This document shows, one piece after another, positions 39,281 through 49,543 of a stretch of DNA of 64,000 nt. Numbering within the stretch: position 1 is the first letter of the stretch; each line of letters starts with the position of its first letter. Below the pieces are notes generated by a model. That model was not told where the DNA came from. It saw nothing but the letters and a program-made list of their open reading frames with translations, and did not search any database. This stretch comes from Kangiella taiwanensis (GTDB taxonomy: Bacteria > Pseudomonadota > Gammaproteobacteria > Enterobacterales > Kangiellaceae). Both the position numbers and the translations under genes were made by a program. Location: the NCBI RefSeq assembly GCF_020005165.1, contig NZ_JAHCLT010000002.1, positions 558,001-622,000 on the forward strand, in the 5' to 3' direction.

Positions 39281-40996
39281 TTAAAGCCGCCTCCCCAACT
39301 CGTTGTTGAGGTGCTGAATAAAGTCATCCACATCGTTTGAATTCAGCAAGTACTTGGCGATAACTTCTTTTCGACCATCTTTTGAGTTGACCGCAATATG
39401 ATAATACTTCTTGTCACCAGAGCTCATATTACTACCTCGGCTGATACTCTGAATATCACTTTTATCGAAGCGATAGGTCTTGTTAAATAAGGTTCCTTTC
39501 CGGCAGATAAGAGCCCCGGAGCTCACCGCTATGCGGCTCTTGAAGAAGATGACATGCAGTCCAATACTTAATAACAGTAAGCCTATACCGCCGAAGGCAA
39601 TGAGGAAAAGGTAACTGGACTCCGCCATAAAAATACCTACGCCTATTGAGGAGAACACCAAGCCGATGATAAAGGTCGATATGCCAACGGCTTTGTGGCG
39701 GAAAGGCCTGAAGTAATACTCTCTCCCATGATTTGAAAACGACTCGACAATATCCAGATAACGCCAATCACCCCCTTTCGAGGAAGCTGAATCGTAGGAC
39801 TCTGGCTGTACGAACAAGTCGTCTTCCGGTAACTCGGCGTCTAGTCGATGTGCCACCACAAATGCAGGCAGTTCGAACATCAGTTGTAAGTCTGGTCCTT
39901 TTTGTTTTTGCTCGACTTTGAGGACCCATTCAATTTTATTATTGACGTCCGAGTCACTTGACTCAGGCCAGCCTTCTGGAATCTTTACTTCAAAATCTAC
40001 CGCAAACTGTTGCGACTGATGTTGCTTAACTGCCAGTCTTTGATCATCTTGCCATAGGATTTTGGTGGTTGTCCTCGTTTCTTTGCCTGTACGTCGTCGC
40101 GTCACTCTCTGGCAGGTTAGCGTTAGCATGACTTCTGAGCTCTTAAGATCGCCATCAATGATGACGGTTCCCTTATTTCGACCACCAATGACCAAAGGTG
40201 TTTCATTCAAAACAAGTTTCGAATCGCCGAATGCTTTTTCCCTTCGGTAATAGATAACGGTTATGGCAATGAGTCCTATACCAACGAGCGGGAACAAAAA
40301 CACCAACAGCTGTAGTGGCTCCTTGAAATAATTGCCCTCGTGAAGCACTCCAATAGCACCCGGCAACGAAATCAGATTCCAAATAATGGCAAAGCCGAGC
40401 ATGACCTTATAGGCGCTTTTGGTTTGACATCTAAAATCATTGCCCTGCCACTCTTTACGCCACAACCATGGTTCTTCACTATGAGTTTCTTGTAAGGCTT
40501 CTTTCTCAGCTAATCGCTTCGCGCCCCACCGACTCCACAGAATAATACCAAGACCCACACCACCGAATACGACTAAAAATATCGAGTAAAAGCCCAGCAT
40601 TCCCCAGCGCATGGTGCGGTCAAGCACGCTTTCTTCTGGGTTTTCAGGGTTCACAAAAGCCGTTAAGCGCTGCTGGTTTCTTGCTCGGTTTAGCTTGCTG
40701 TAGAGTTGCTGCTGGTAATCACCGATATTATCGGTACCTGAATAGAATGAAATTTGCTCGGACTGGTAGTCTTTTCCATTAAAATGATACCGGTAAGTTC
40801 CCTGCACACCATAGGTTGTGCTTCCATCATTTGTCGAAGTTACTTGGTTTAAACTGATCGCTTCAGCATCAACCTGTGACCAATCTTGGGCGCGCCAGAC
40901 ATTGATGCTGGCATACAATCCCCAAAGAAATATCCCCAAACCGGCTAGGAAAAAGATGCCTCCAAAGACAGTTAAACAGCCCGTACCTTTTTTCAT
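39281..40996 (-). CDS. DUF3592-type membrane protein
   Basis: 571 residues with hydrophobic helices at about 8-30, 132-155, 198-220, 227-250 and a pair near 438-490. The first extracytoplasmic region (SWSQVDAEAIS-like start WSQVDAEAIS, YRYHFNGKDYQSEQISF, then VNPENPEESVL) is typical of DUF3592. The middle holds a beta-rich soluble segment (about 255-395). The C-terminal part resembles a PH-like, membrane-attached domain. No function is known. Confidence 0.75.
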   Translation of the reverse strand: MKKGTGCLTVFGGIFFLAGLGIFLWGLYASINVWRAQDWSQVDAEAISLNQVTSTNDGSTTYGVQGTYRYHFNGKDYQSEQISFYSGTDNIGDYQQQLYSKLNRARNQQRLTAFVNPENPEESVLDRTMRWGMLGFYSIFLVVFGGVGLGIILWSRWGAKRLAEKEALQETHSEEPWLWRKEWQGNDFRCQTKSAYKVMLGFAIIWNLISLPGAIGVLHEGNYFKEPLQLLVFLFPLVGIGLIAITVIYYRREKAFGDSKLVLNETPLVIGGRNKGTVIIDGDLKSSEVMLTLTCQRVTRRRTGKETRTTTKILWQDDQRLAVKQHQSQQFAVDFEVKIPEGWPESSDSDVNNKIEWVLKVEQKQKGPDLQLMFELPAFVVAHRLDAELPEDDLFVQPESYDSASSKGGDWRYLDIVESFSNHGREYYFRPFRHKAVGISTFIIGLVFSSIGVGIFMAESSYLFLIAFGGIGLLLLSIGLHVIFFKSRIAVSSGALICRKGTLFNKTYRFDKSDIQSISRGSNMSSGDKKYYHIAVNSKDGRKEVIAKYLLNSNDVDDFIQHLNNELGRRL

Positions 40997-41176
40997 GTTA
41001 TTCGCCCTTAACTTCGTTAAAACTAAAGTACCAAAATTTACCTAATGAAAACAGTGCCTTAGATTATTGATAGCCGATATTTTAAGTAGGGTTAACCCGT
41101 TAGGGCGATACCCAGGCTTCTTTGAACGTCGTATAAATGAGCCTCTTACCACCATAAATATTTACAAGGAGTATAT

Positions 41177-41899
41177 ATGAATCAGCCAGAAAGAACGGTT
41201 TATCAAGGCCAAAAGCTGGTCGCAGTGTTAGAAGATGTCACCAATGGACAAACTCTCATGAAGCGCGAGTATGAAGTTCTTGAAGTACCGGAAGACGGCA
41301 ACTTCGAGCAAGGATTAAAGACAAAACTGGTCGATGAGCAATGGGTTACACCACAAGCCCAAGAGCTTCACACACTTCAGGAAGGTAAATCCGATCCTGC
41401 TAAAACGGCACTCGAAGTTACTAAGTTTGCTTGGGAGTTTATTAAAGACAATAAAGCCGTTAGCAATGCTAAAGACACCACCACGTCTGTCATCATTAAA
41501 GATACTGACCCACTGGATTACGAAAAAGCTCGAGAAGGCAAAAGTGTAGATGTGCGCTTTTATGTGCATGATGCCTGGATTAAGGACTGGATCCTTGTCG
41601 ATACTACATCACGCCTCGAAGGAACCTATTACGCCACACCATCAAAGCCAGATATTGCTCATGGTCACTATATGCCTTCAGTACACTTCAATGTAGTAAA
41701 AATCCATGTGGGCTTCTCGTTTAGACTGGATGCTCATGCTGAAGTCACAGAACCCTCAAACTTAGGATCAAAAGACAATGTTCAGCCGCAAGTGAAGATT
41801 TTTGCCAAGTTCAAAGTCAGTTGGCTTGATAGCAATACCCACACGGCAGCTTTCATTGCTAATGGTGTTAATGGCTTTAGATTCGCTGGCTGGAATTAA
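41177..41899 (+). CDS. Hypothetical protein
   Basis: 240 residues, no signal peptide and no membrane segment, apparently beta-rich with several Trp and aromatic residues toward the end (FRFAGWN C-terminus). A good AAGGAG precedes the ATG. Cytoplasmic location is likely. I do not recognise the family. It is isolated between oppositely oriented accessory genes. Confidence 0.68.
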   Translation: MNQPERTVYQGQKLVAVLEDVTNGQTLMKREYEVLEVPEDGNFEQGLKTKLVDEQWVTPQAQELHTLQEGKSDPAKTALEVTKFAWEFIKDNKAVSNAKDTTTSVIIKDTDPLDYEKAREGKSVDVRFYVHDAWIKDWILVDTTSRLEGTYYATPSKPDIAHGHYMPSVHFNVVKIHVGFSFRLDAHAEVTEPSNLGSKDNVQPQVKIFAKFKVSWLDSNTHTAAFIANGVNGFRFAGWN

Positions 41900-42084
41900 A
41901 TAGATCAAAGGCAAACAAGAGAAACCTGCAAGTAGTCACATAGCCCATCGGGTCAAACCGACTGGGCTATTACCGCCAGTAAATACAACCACATGATAAA
42001 AAGCGTGAACCAATCGCTCGTTCCTTTGAAAAAATACAAATATCAGAAGTTATACTTTGTACCCAGTCACTTTATAGCTCATAG

Positions 42085-42764
42085 CTATTGATTACGGTTA
42101 TAATCCTCTGCAATATCTGTCCAATCATCTCGCCATTGCTTTTCAAAATACACATCAACTTTCCTCAAATCCTCATTCTCATCCTCTCTCCATTCATCCC
42201 AATCATCTTCATCCCAATCATCTCGCTCATCATATACGCTTAGCTGATTGTTGTTGATTGCTGATATTATAAAATCAAGAAATTCATCAAAAGTATTGGC
42301 GATAACGGAAATAGGTTCTGGCTCAGCACTCGGTAAATAAATAACTTGTCCAAATTTACCATTTTTGTCTGGGTCAAAATCTATACATAGGTATTGACCA
42401 GACTGATCTGAGGCAAACGGTAGGCGTTTCGGGTTATATAAACTAGCTTTCACCATTCCATCTTGATAAAGACTGTCAGGCTTATGATCTTTATAAGACT
42501 TAAAACGCTCTATTTCAGCTATAACATTTTGCACGCTAGAGAAAAACAACCCCATTGTTAACAATCTTTTCTCGCCCTCTCCATTCGCAAAGCGTAAAAG
42601 CTCTTTATAAGTTAGAGGAAGTTCATAACCAATCATTACTTCAAGGTGGTTTAACTGCTCTTGTGAAGCTCCTGTATTAAAACAATGCTCTGTTATTTCT
42701 ATTTTGGAACGAATGGCATTAAAAAACTCTTTTACTTTATTATTGCTGCTTATCAAATTAATCA
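42085..42764 (-). CDS. SMI1/KNR4 (SUKH) family protein
   Basis: About 225 residues with the SUKH fold: IGYELPLTYKELLRFANGEG (conserved LPxxYxxLLxxxNG), then LPFASDQSGQYLCIDFDPD and the final SVIANTFDEFLDFI helix. SUKH proteins are frequent immunity proteins of contact-dependent and polymorphic toxins. The C-terminal 40 residues are rich in Asp, Glu and Trp. An open frame extends to 42828, but a GTG at 42764 or TTG at 42755 near an AAGG fits better. It follows the ankyrin gene on the same strand. Confidence 0.78.
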
Positions 42765-42861
42765 CCTTATTATTATAAAAATAGTTGGGGGTACAGAAAT
42801 TGAAATCACCCCCAACTCTTGGTCTCAACGGTTAGTTATTGAAAGTAAATAGACCTTAACG

Positions 42862-44043
42862 CTACTTCAGACTTTCAAGAAAGCCAGTAATTTCCTTTCG
42901 CCCTTGTAGGCGCTTTGAAGTAACCAAAGGCGTTAAGCCATTTGCATCCTTAACGTTCACATCGGCTCCCAACTCAACTAATACTTTTACTGCTTCTAAA
43001 GACTTTCCCCATACAGCGGCATGTAATGCAGTTCTGTCATACTTTGCTTTACGGTTAATCTCTGCACCATACTCTACAAATAGCTTAACAAGCTTTGGTT
43101 GATTGGACTCGGCCGCCAAATGTAAAGGAAGTTTGTTAAATTTAATAGGTAAATTAACTTTCAACCGATCTTTTTCATAGAGCTTCTTCACTTTGGCTAC
43201 ATTACCTTCTTTAATAAGCTCATAAGCTTTGTTAGAAAACTGTTTTACTTTTTCAGCTTTAAGCTTAGCTTTCTCAATAAACACAGCTTTTTGTGCTAGG
43301 TACTCTTCAACTTCTTGGGAAGACATCAAGACCGCAACATTAGAACCACCTTGTTCAAACCGAACTACCTCACCACCAACACTATAAAAGTTAGCAGCGC
43401 CACTTAACCCTTCAATAGCAAAATGATTAACCTCGCGTTCATCAGATTGGATACTTGTTTTACCGACATACTTGATCGTCACTTCTTTAGAATCATTTTT
43501 GTTCAAAAAAGCATTCTTTAGGGTTTTGTCAGAAAACATAACACGTGTTTCAAAGCCGTCTTCAGCTGGAAGCTGCGGTAAATATCTTAAAAAGACATTC
43601 AGAGTCAACGTATCCTGCGGATAGCTACGCTCTACCACTTTTGAGCCATAATCTAACTCATAATCCATCTCATCGAAGTCTGCTTCAATTTCACGCTTTA
43701 GCTCACCTCTTCGGTACTGCCTATTAACGATAGAAATCGGCATAAGGTAGTTATCACTTTTAGCCTCAGTAGCAAATAACCCTGAGCGAGTTCCAAAATC
43801 TAAAGTATCGCTAAAACTAACTATGTCGTCATCAACATCAGTTTCCATGGCAAGCATCGCTTGTAACTTAAAAGATACCTTTAACCCATCCTTTTCTGTT
43901 TTCATTTCAGAGCCCAGTTTATAGTGAACCTTGCTAGGTATTTTGCTTGGATCTAAAGATAATTCGTCCCATTTCACAGAAGCCGATACGTCCATACTGG
44001 CCACTGTCAACGCCATCAACACCACAAAACTTTTAAATAACAT
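42862..44043 (-). CDS. Secreted ankyrin-repeat protein
   Basis: 393 residues. A signal peptide ends near ASVKWDE (about residue 22). The N-terminal 260 residues are of no recognised family. Three ankyrin repeats fill about 297-393 (LPLHLAAESNQPKLVKLFVEYGAEI, TALHAAVWGKSLEAVKVLVELGADV, GLTPLVTSK). It is upstream of the SUKH gene on the same strand, about 100 bp away. A toxin-immunity or envelope role is possible but unproven. Confidence 0.78.
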   Translation of the reverse strand: MLFKSFVVLMALTVASMDVSASVKWDELSLDPSKIPSKVHYKLGSEMKTEKDGLKVSFKLQAMLAMETDVDDDIVSFSDTLDFGTRSGLFATEAKSDNYLMPISIVNRQYRRGELKREIEADFDEMDYELDYGSKVVERSYPQDTLTLNVFLRYLPQLPAEDGFETRVMFSDKTLKNAFLNKNDSKEVTIKYVGKTSIQSDEREVNHFAIEGLSGAANFYSVGGEVVRFEQGGSNVAVLMSSQEVEEYLAQKAVFIEKAKLKAEKVKQFSNKAYELIKEGNVAKVKKLYEKDRLKVNLPIKFNKLPLHLAAESNQPKLVKLFVEYGAEINRKAKYDRTALHAAVWGKSLEAVKVLVELGADVNVKDANGLTPLVTSKRLQGRKEITGFLESLK

Positions 44044-44244
44044 TTCTTCCTTTCTCCTTCGATGATTTATTATAATGTTTACTAGTTTTCAAACTGCTGC
44101 ATAGTCTATTCAGGCCATAACTTAATAGCAAGGCTCCGGGCTGCCCTAAATTCGACCTGTTTCCCAATCAATAAGCTGGTAGTACCCCTTTACCCCAAAA
44201 AAACGTTACAATAGCGCCATATTTTTATCTGGAGTTGTATTTTT

Positions 44245-45426
44245 ATGATTATTAAGCCGAAAGTACGTGGTTTCGTTTGTACCACGGCGCACCCTCAGGG
44301 TTGTATCGCTCACGTCAATGAGCAGATTGAATACGTTAAGAATAATAAGCCTGAAGTTACGGCTGATAGCCCTAAAAATGTGTTGGTTATTGGTTCTTCG
44401 ACGGGTTATGGCTTGGCGTCGCGTATTGTGTCGGCGTTTGGTTATGGCGCTAAGACTTTAGGTTTGTTCTTTGAGAAAGAAGCCACTGAGAATAAGACGG
44501 GGACTGCGGGTTGGTACAATAATCGTGGTTTCGAGTTGGCGGCTGATGAAGCTGGGCTTTGGAATAAGTCGATCAATGGTGATGCTTTCTCGCACCAAGC
44601 AAAAGAAGATGCGATTAAGATCATTAAAGAAGAGATGGGCAAGATTGACCTAGTGGTTTATTCATTAGCCTCTCCACGCCGTCAAGATCCTGACTCTGGC
44701 GACGTTTATAAGTCTGCGTTAAAGCCTATCGGTGAAGCGGTCACTGAAAAAACCTTGAATACTGACAAAGGTATTGTTCACGACATTTCAATCGAGCCGG
44801 CGACGGAAGACGATATTCAAAACACGATTAAAGTCATGGGCGGCGAAGACTGGGAGCTTTGGATGAAGGCTCTGGACGAAGCTGGCGTCTTGGCGGATAA
44901 CGTGAAAACGACGGCTTATACTTATATTGGTAAAAAACTGACTTGGCCAATTTATGGTCACGCCACCATTGGTAAGGCAAAAGAAGACTTAGACCGCGCT
45001 TCGCATGCTATTCATGAGATGTTGCAAGACAAGTATAACGGTACGGCTAACGTTGCGGTACTGAAGGCTGTAGTGACTCAAGCAAGCTCAGCGATTCCTG
45101 TCATGCCGCTATACATTTCATTACTCTATAAAGTCATGAAGGAAAACGGTGTTCATGAAGGGCCAATCGAGCAGATTCGTGAGCTTATTGCCGATCAAAT
45201 GTACGGTAACGATGCGACATACGACGATACTCGCCGTTTCCGCGTTGACCTAAAAGAGTTAGACGACAAGATTCAGGGCGAAGTTGAGCGTCTTTGGGAA
45301 ATCGCTAACACAGAAAACATTGGCGAGATCTCAGACTACAAAGGCTACCAGCATGAATTCTTCAAGCTGTTTGGCTTCGAAGTTGATGGCGTGGATTACG
45401 ATAAGGACACAAGCCCTATCGTTTAA
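44245..45426 (+). CDS. fabV: Trans-2-enoyl-CoA/ACP reductase FabV
   Basis: 393-residue NADH-dependent enoyl reductase of the SDR-like FabV family, a triclosan-resistant alternative to FabI that completes each cycle of fatty-acid elongation. Rossmann loop VIGSSTGYGLASRI near residue 48, and the FabV Y-x8-K motif with Tyr237 and Lys246 (IYGHATIGKAK). Length and start (MIIKPKVRGFVC) match the family. A strong terminator follows. Confidence 0.97.
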   Translation: MIIKPKVRGFVCTTAHPQGCIAHVNEQIEYVKNNKPEVTADSPKNVLVIGSSTGYGLASRIVSAFGYGAKTLGLFFEKEATENKTGTAGWYNNRGFELAADEAGLWNKSINGDAFSHQAKEDAIKIIKEEMGKIDLVVYSLASPRRQDPDSGDVYKSALKPIGEAVTEKTLNTDKGIVHDISIEPATEDDIQNTIKVMGGEDWELWMKALDEAGVLADNVKTTAYTYIGKKLTWPIYGHATIGKAKEDLDRASHAIHEMLQDKYNGTANVAVLKAVVTQASSAIPVMPLYISLLYKVMKENGVHEGPIEQIRELIADQMYGNDATYDDTRRFRVDLKELDDKIQGEVERLWEIANTENIGEISDYKGYQHEFFKLFGFEVDGVDYDKDTSPIV

Positions 45427-45465
45427 GTCAATGCTTGCTCTTACTAGGGCATTTACTGTAAAAAT

Positions 45466-45492
45466 AAAAGGCACCGCTACGGTGCCTTTTTT
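45466..45492 (+). terminator. Rho-independent terminator after fabV
   Basis: Stem aaaaggcaccg/cggtgcctttt with a 3-base loop and trailing T-run, about 40 bases after the stop. Confidence 0.93.
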
Positions 45493-45680
45493 ATTGGCAC
45501 GATTTGTAGAAATACTTTGCAGTATGACCCAAGCCATATTTGCATTAATAATTCTTATGAAATACTCTTTAATGCAGATGTGGTTTTGGCCTTAAGTCAC
45601 CACTGCATAACCTGTCAGAATAATTTACATTTCTTTGAAAAACAAACACTTCCAAACGTGTGTTAGTTAACATTTTTACA

Positions 45681-45827
45681 TTGTACGGTATAGAAAAATA
45701 CAATTAATACAGTTAATCTATATTCATTGTTTGAGCTTCATTGTCTTCCCCAATACTCAAACGAGTTAACTTAGATAGGTTTATCAATGCGCAAGCCATT
45801 AGCCCACCACCTGGTGGGCTCTTTTTT
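45681..45827 (+). ncRNA. Candidate small RNA ending at an orphan terminator
   Basis: A GC-rich hairpin with six T residues (45801-45827) lies after the fabV terminator with no plus-strand gene between them. A possible promoter, TTGTAC (45681-45686) and TAATAC (45705-45710) with an 18-base spacer, would give a transcript of about 110 bases. The convergent gene at 45842 would not use this terminator well, because its T-run is only on the plus strand. Inference only. Confidence 0.35.
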
Positions 45828-45841
45828 GCCTGAAAGAAAAG

Positions 45842-46390
45842 TTAATGATTAATTCTGATGTAATGATTAATATCTTCGATAACTCGATTCAATGCCTTAT
45901 TGTCAGCACCCCAGCCTGACCAAGCACTTGCGTCAGCATAAAATTCAGGCTGACCAATAACTACATTGTTAGAAACATCTTCAAACTTAACGTCCATTAA
46001 TGAAGCGGTACCTCCAGCCATCGCACCCGCAAAAATACGTGTTGCCGTATTGATGTACTTTATTTCTTTTATACGTGGAGAAATAGCTAACGTTCTTTTA
46101 TCAGATGGAGTAATGGTGTCCCCTTCCTCTAGTATCACAAACTCTTTATTAGAAAAGGTCGCACTCAACAACTCTTTTAAGTAGCCATCCATTTTATCTC
46201 TGGCGTCTATATTTGCCCCATCATCTGCAAAGTCAGGGCTTATAGTTATAGGGTACAAAGCTACCCTTTCAAAGGCTTTAAATGGTACTTTGGGTGGTAA
46301 TGCTGGACCTTGAGGTTGGGTTAATCTTGTTGCGCATGCAGTTAAAAATAAAACGCCAAGCAAGACGATAAATAATTTATAGTTCTTCAT
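45842..46390 (-). CDS. Hypothetical lipoprotein (DUF4410-like)
   Basis: 182-residue predicted lipoprotein, lipobox FLTACATR (Cys19). The composition and a central SATFSNKEFVILEEGDTI strand pattern, followed by ISPRIKEIKYINTATR and a Gly/Ala stretch (AGAMAGGTASLM), resemble DUF4410/YajG-type outer-membrane lipoproteins. Function is unknown. Confidence 0.68.
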   Translation of the reverse strand: MKNYKLFIVLLGVLFLTACATRLTQPQGPALPPKVPFKAFERVALYPITISPDFADDGANIDARDKMDGYLKELLSATFSNKEFVILEEGDTITPSDKRTLAISPRIKEIKYINTATRIFAGAMAGGTASLMDVKFEDVSNNVVIGQPEFYADASAWSGWGADNKALNRVIEDINHYIRINH

Positions 46391-46477
46391 ATGTATCCCT
46401 GTTTTTTTGGTTTGAGTAAAAATCCTGCGAAATAATCTCAGATTTGGTGCAAAAGCGCAATGAGTTATAAATTCTTA

Positions 46478-47092
46478 TTACTTCAGCCAAGCCAACATCT
46501 GATACAACATGGCGATTCGCGTATCCAACCGGCTTTCCTCTAATACAGCCTGCTTCTGTGCTTCGGATACTGGCAAAAACTCTGTCAGCCGCTCCACAAT
46601 AAAATCCATGTGCTGCCAGCGTTCTGGGGCCTCAAGAATTTCGACTTGGGGGTGTTTACCTAGATCCATTAAGAGATCAATCAATTCATTTTGATGTTCA
46701 GTGATCGGCTCTTGCGGTAGGTTCTCTAAGAATGAGATGTTGGCGCTAATGAGCTTATCGGGGAGAATTGAAGTTGAGTTAATTCTGACACGCTGCTTAC
46801 CGAGGCAGGTAATCAATAAAATACCGTCTTCCCTTTGATCAAAGTCGACGATTTCAACGTAAGTGCCGTAATCAAAAGGCGTCGCCGGGATCCCTGTTTC
46901 GTTGCCTTTTTTAATGAGGCAAGTAGCAAAACCTTGTTCATTAGATAGTTGTCTAGCAATCATGTCCAGATAGCGTTGCTCGAAAATTTGCAATCGAAGC
47001 ACACTATCTGGGAACACAACCCGCTGGAGCGGGAATATGGGAAGAACTTGATTCTCGCTTCTGATGCTCTCTGCGCTAGGCACGTAAGCCAA
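46478..47092 (-). CDS. LON-substrate-binding-domain protein
   Basis: 204 residues made only of the Lon N-terminal (LAN/PUA-like) domain: LPIFPLQRVVFPDSVLRLQIFEQRYLDMI near residue 17, then FDYGTYVEIVDFDQ and LITCLGKQRVRI. No ATPase or protease part. Such stand-alone LON-domain proteins are widespread, and a folding or substrate-binding role is only inferred. Its start overlaps the end of the ABC permease by 17 bases. Confidence 0.85.
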   Translation of the reverse strand: MAYVPSAESIRSENQVLPIFPLQRVVFPDSVLRLQIFEQRYLDMIARQLSNEQGFATCLIKKGNETGIPATPFDYGTYVEIVDFDQREDGILLITCLGKQRVRINSTSILPDKLISANISFLENLPQEPITEHQNELIDLLMDLGKHPQVEILEAPERWQHMDFIVERLTEFLPVSEAQKQAVLEESRLDTRIAMLYQMLAWLK

Positions 47093-47837
47093 TACCTCGG
47101 TTCAGTAGGTACATCGCGAAGAAGGTTAATAAGCCGATAAAGACAAAGATAATGCCGAAGGCGATACCAATCTGAATATCAGACTTACCAAGGAAGCCAT
47201 AGCGGAAAGCATTCACCATATAAATGATAGGATTTAATTTGGACACGCCTTGCCAAAACTCAGGTAGCAAACTGATCGAGTAGAAGACACCACCCAAATA
47301 GGTTAACGGCGTCAAAATAAAGGTCGGGACAATCGCAACGTCATCAAACTTCTTGGCAAAAACCGCGTTAATTAAACCGCCAATGGCGAATAGTATCGAG
47401 GTCAATAAGACCACGCTAATCACCACCCAGAAATTGTGGATCTGCAAATCTACAAAGAACGATGCGATAACGGTTACAACAAGCCCGGTCAACAAGCCAC
47501 GCAAAACACCGCCGCCGACATAACCCGCGAGAATCACCCAGTTGGATACTGGCGAAACCATCATTTCTTCAATCGAACGTTGATACTTTGAGCTAAAGAA
47601 CGACGATACAACGTTACCGTAAGAGTTTGTGATCACTGACATCATGATCAAACCCGGCACGATATACTCCATATAGTCGAAACCGTCCATCTCGCCAACA
47701 CGAGAACCAATCAAATTACCGAAGATCACAAAATATAAGGTCATGGTGATCGCTGGTGGTAATAAGGTTTGTGTCCAAATACGAGTCCAGCGAGTAATTT
47801 CTTTAACAACAATGGTTTGGAAAGCAACTAAATTCAT
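47076..47837 (-). CDS. yadH: ABC-2 type transporter permease (YadH-like)
   Basis: 253-residue inner-membrane permease with about six helices and the ABC-2 signature region around SSFFSSKYQRSIEEMMVSPVSNW. The partner ATPase ends four bases past its start. The cargo of YadGH-type exporters is unknown. Confidence 0.88.
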   Translation of the reverse strand: MNLVAFQTIVVKEITRWTRIWTQTLLPPAITMTLYFVIFGNLIGSRVGEMDGFDYMEYIVPGLIMMSVITNSYGNVVSSFFSSKYQRSIEEMMVSPVSNWVILAGYVGGGVLRGLLTGLVVTVIASFFVDLQIHNFWVVISVVLLTSILFAIGGLINAVFAKKFDDVAIVPTFILTPLTYLGGVFYSISLLPEFWQGVSKLNPIIYMVNAFRYGFLGKSDIQIGIAFGIIFVFIGLLTFFAMYLLNRGIGLRA

Positions 47838-48769
47838 GACTTCTGCCCTCCGTGTGGATTTTCAACCAGACGCACAAATAACTCCTCTAAGCGGTTTGCT
47901 TTGTTGCGCATACTCAACACCGTAATATCGTGCTTGCTCAGTTCTTGGAACACGCCATTCACACCAGCACCTTTATGGACATCGACTTCAATCGTGTTTT
48001 CGTCGCGCACTCGTACCTCGTACCCATTCAGCTGTGGCAGCTCCGCTGGTAAACCCGTAGTGTCTAAAACGAAAGTTTCCATATCGAGTTTGGCCAGCAG
48101 ACTTTTCATGCTGGTATTTTCAGCAATTTCGCCGTGATTGATAATAGCGATGTTGCGGCACAAGCTCTCAGCTTCTTCGAGGTAGTGGGTTGTTAGAACA
48201 ATGGTGGTTTTCTTCTCGCGGTTTAATTCTTGCATGAAGTCCCACATCGAACGACGTAATTCAATATCGACGCCAGCCGTTGGCTCGTCCAGAATTAGCA
48301 GTTTAGGATCGTGAATCAATCCACGCGCAATCATCAAACGACGCTTCATACCACCAGACAGTTCTCGTGATTGAGCATCACGCTTGTCCCATAAACCCAA
48401 CTGTTCGAGCAAAGGCTGTGCACGCTTTTTCGCTTCTTTGCGCGGAATGCCGTAATAACCCGCTTGTTGCACCACGATCTGCTCAACGCCCTCGAACATG
48501 TTGAAGTTAAACTCTTGTGGCACTAACCCTAATTGCTTTTTGGCGTTGGTCAGGTCGCTATCGATATCGTGACCGAACACCTCAACCTTACCGGCGCTCT
48601 TGTTGACCAAAGCGCTAATAATGCCGATAGCTGTAGATTTACCCGCACCATTTGGCCCAAGTAACGCAAAAAAATCACCCTGCTCTACTTCGAGGCTAAT
48701 ACCTTTTAACGCTTGTGTGCCATTATCGTAGGTCTTGCATAAGTCTTTAATAGATAATGCTTTTGTCAT
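47834..48769 (-). CDS. yadG: ABC-2 type transporter ATPase (YadG-like)
   Basis: 311-residue ATPase. Walker [10 protein letters not shown] (residues 38-46), signature LSGGMKRRL near residue 138, Walker [13 protein letters not shown] and H-loop TTHY. The C-terminal extension (about 225-311) is typical of the drug- or polysaccharide-export ABC-2 class. Overlaps the permease gene by four bases. Confidence 0.9.
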   Translation of the reverse strand: MTKALSIKDLCKTYDNGTQALKGISLEVEQGDFFALLGPNGAGKSTAIGIISALVNKSAGKVEVFGHDIDSDLTNAKKQLGLVPQEFNFNMFEGVEQIVVQQAGYYGIPRKEAKKRAQPLLEQLGLWDKRDAQSRELSGGMKRRLMIARGLIHDPKLLILDEPTAGVDIELRRSMWDFMQELNREKKTTIVLTTHYLEEAESLCRNIAIINHGEIAENTSMKSLLAKLDMETFVLDTTGLPAELPQLNGYEVRVRDENTIEVDVHKGAGVNGVFQELSKHDITVLSMRNKANRLEELFVRLVENPHGGQKS

Positions 48770-48830
48770 TTAAGTACCATGTTTTTATTTGTCACATCAC
48801 TCCACAAGTAAACTCAGGAGCGCGGATATT

Positions 48831-48910
48831 GTCATCCTGAACTGGATTCAGGATCTCATAAAACGTAAATCTCATACCAGAAAAGATCCTGAGTCAAGCT
48901 CAGGATGACA
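48831..48910. repeat. Dispersed inverted repeat (GTCATCCTGA... type)
   Basis: Arms GTCATCCTGAACTGGATTCA/GGATCT (48831-48856) and AGATCCTGAGTCAAGCTCA/GGATGAC (48884-48909) are imperfectly complementary around a 27-base centre. It occupies the gap between yadG and ubiX and shares the GGATGAC end with the other repeat family. Confidence 0.65.
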
Positions 48911-48919
48911 GCGAAGCCG

Positions 48920-49543
48920 TCAATTACCGCTGTAACCCCAGCGATGTCCAAGGTCGTGCTCTAGATCCAAATGATCAAGAATACGCGCCACCATGAAGTC
49001 GATCAAATCATCAATCGATGTCGGTTCGTTATAAAAGCCAGGAGACGCAGGCATAATAGTGACGCCCATCTGCGATAAGCGAGTCATATTCTCTAAATGA
49101 ATCGTATTAAACGGTGTTTCACGCGGGACTAGAATCAACTGCCCCCGCTCCTTCATCACCACATCCGCGGCACGCTCAATTAAATTATCTGAAGCACCGT
49201 TAGCGATGGCGCTCAAGGTTCCAGTGCTACAGGGGCAGACAATCATCTGCTTTGGCGCACTCGACCCGCTCGCCACCGGTGACATCCAGTTATCGCTGGA
49301 AAAGGCTTCAAGCGTATCGACTGGAAGGCCTAACTGTTGGGTCAGCTCTTTCTCAATGGTGCTGGGTGATTTGTTAACTTGCACACCGCATTCAGTAGCC
49401 AAGACCACGCGCGCAGCACTGGACAGCATGAGGTACACTTTTTGATAATGCTTCGATAACTCTTGCAGCAGCTTCAACGCATAAGGCGCTCCTGATGCTC
49501 CAGTCACCGCTAAGGTAATTGCCTTGTCTTGATTATTGCTCAT
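48920..49543 (-). CDS. ubiX: Flavin prenyltransferase UbiX
   Basis: 207-residue enzyme that makes prenylated FMN, the cofactor of UbiD in ubiquinone synthesis. The N-terminal flavoprotein motif [15 protein letters not shown] and the segment FDLxEN-like [15 protein letters not shown], followed by MPASPGFY, are typical. The end of mpl overlaps its start by four bases. Confidence 0.95.
   Translation of the reverse strand: MSNNQDKAITLAVTGASGAPYALKLLQELSKHYQKVYLMLSSAARVVLATECGVQVNKSPSTIEKELTQQLGLPVDTLEAFSSDNWMSPVASGSSAPKQMIVCPCSTGTLSAIANGASDNLIERAADVVMKERGQLILVPRETPFNTIHLENMTRLSQMGVTIMPASPGFYNEPTSIDDLIDFMVARILDHLDLEHDLGHRWGYSGN

Noticed and set aside
46478-47092. A Lon protease fragment
   Set aside because: The 204-residue product has a complete LON domain and normal start; it fits the stand-alone LON-domain family rather than a truncated Lon.
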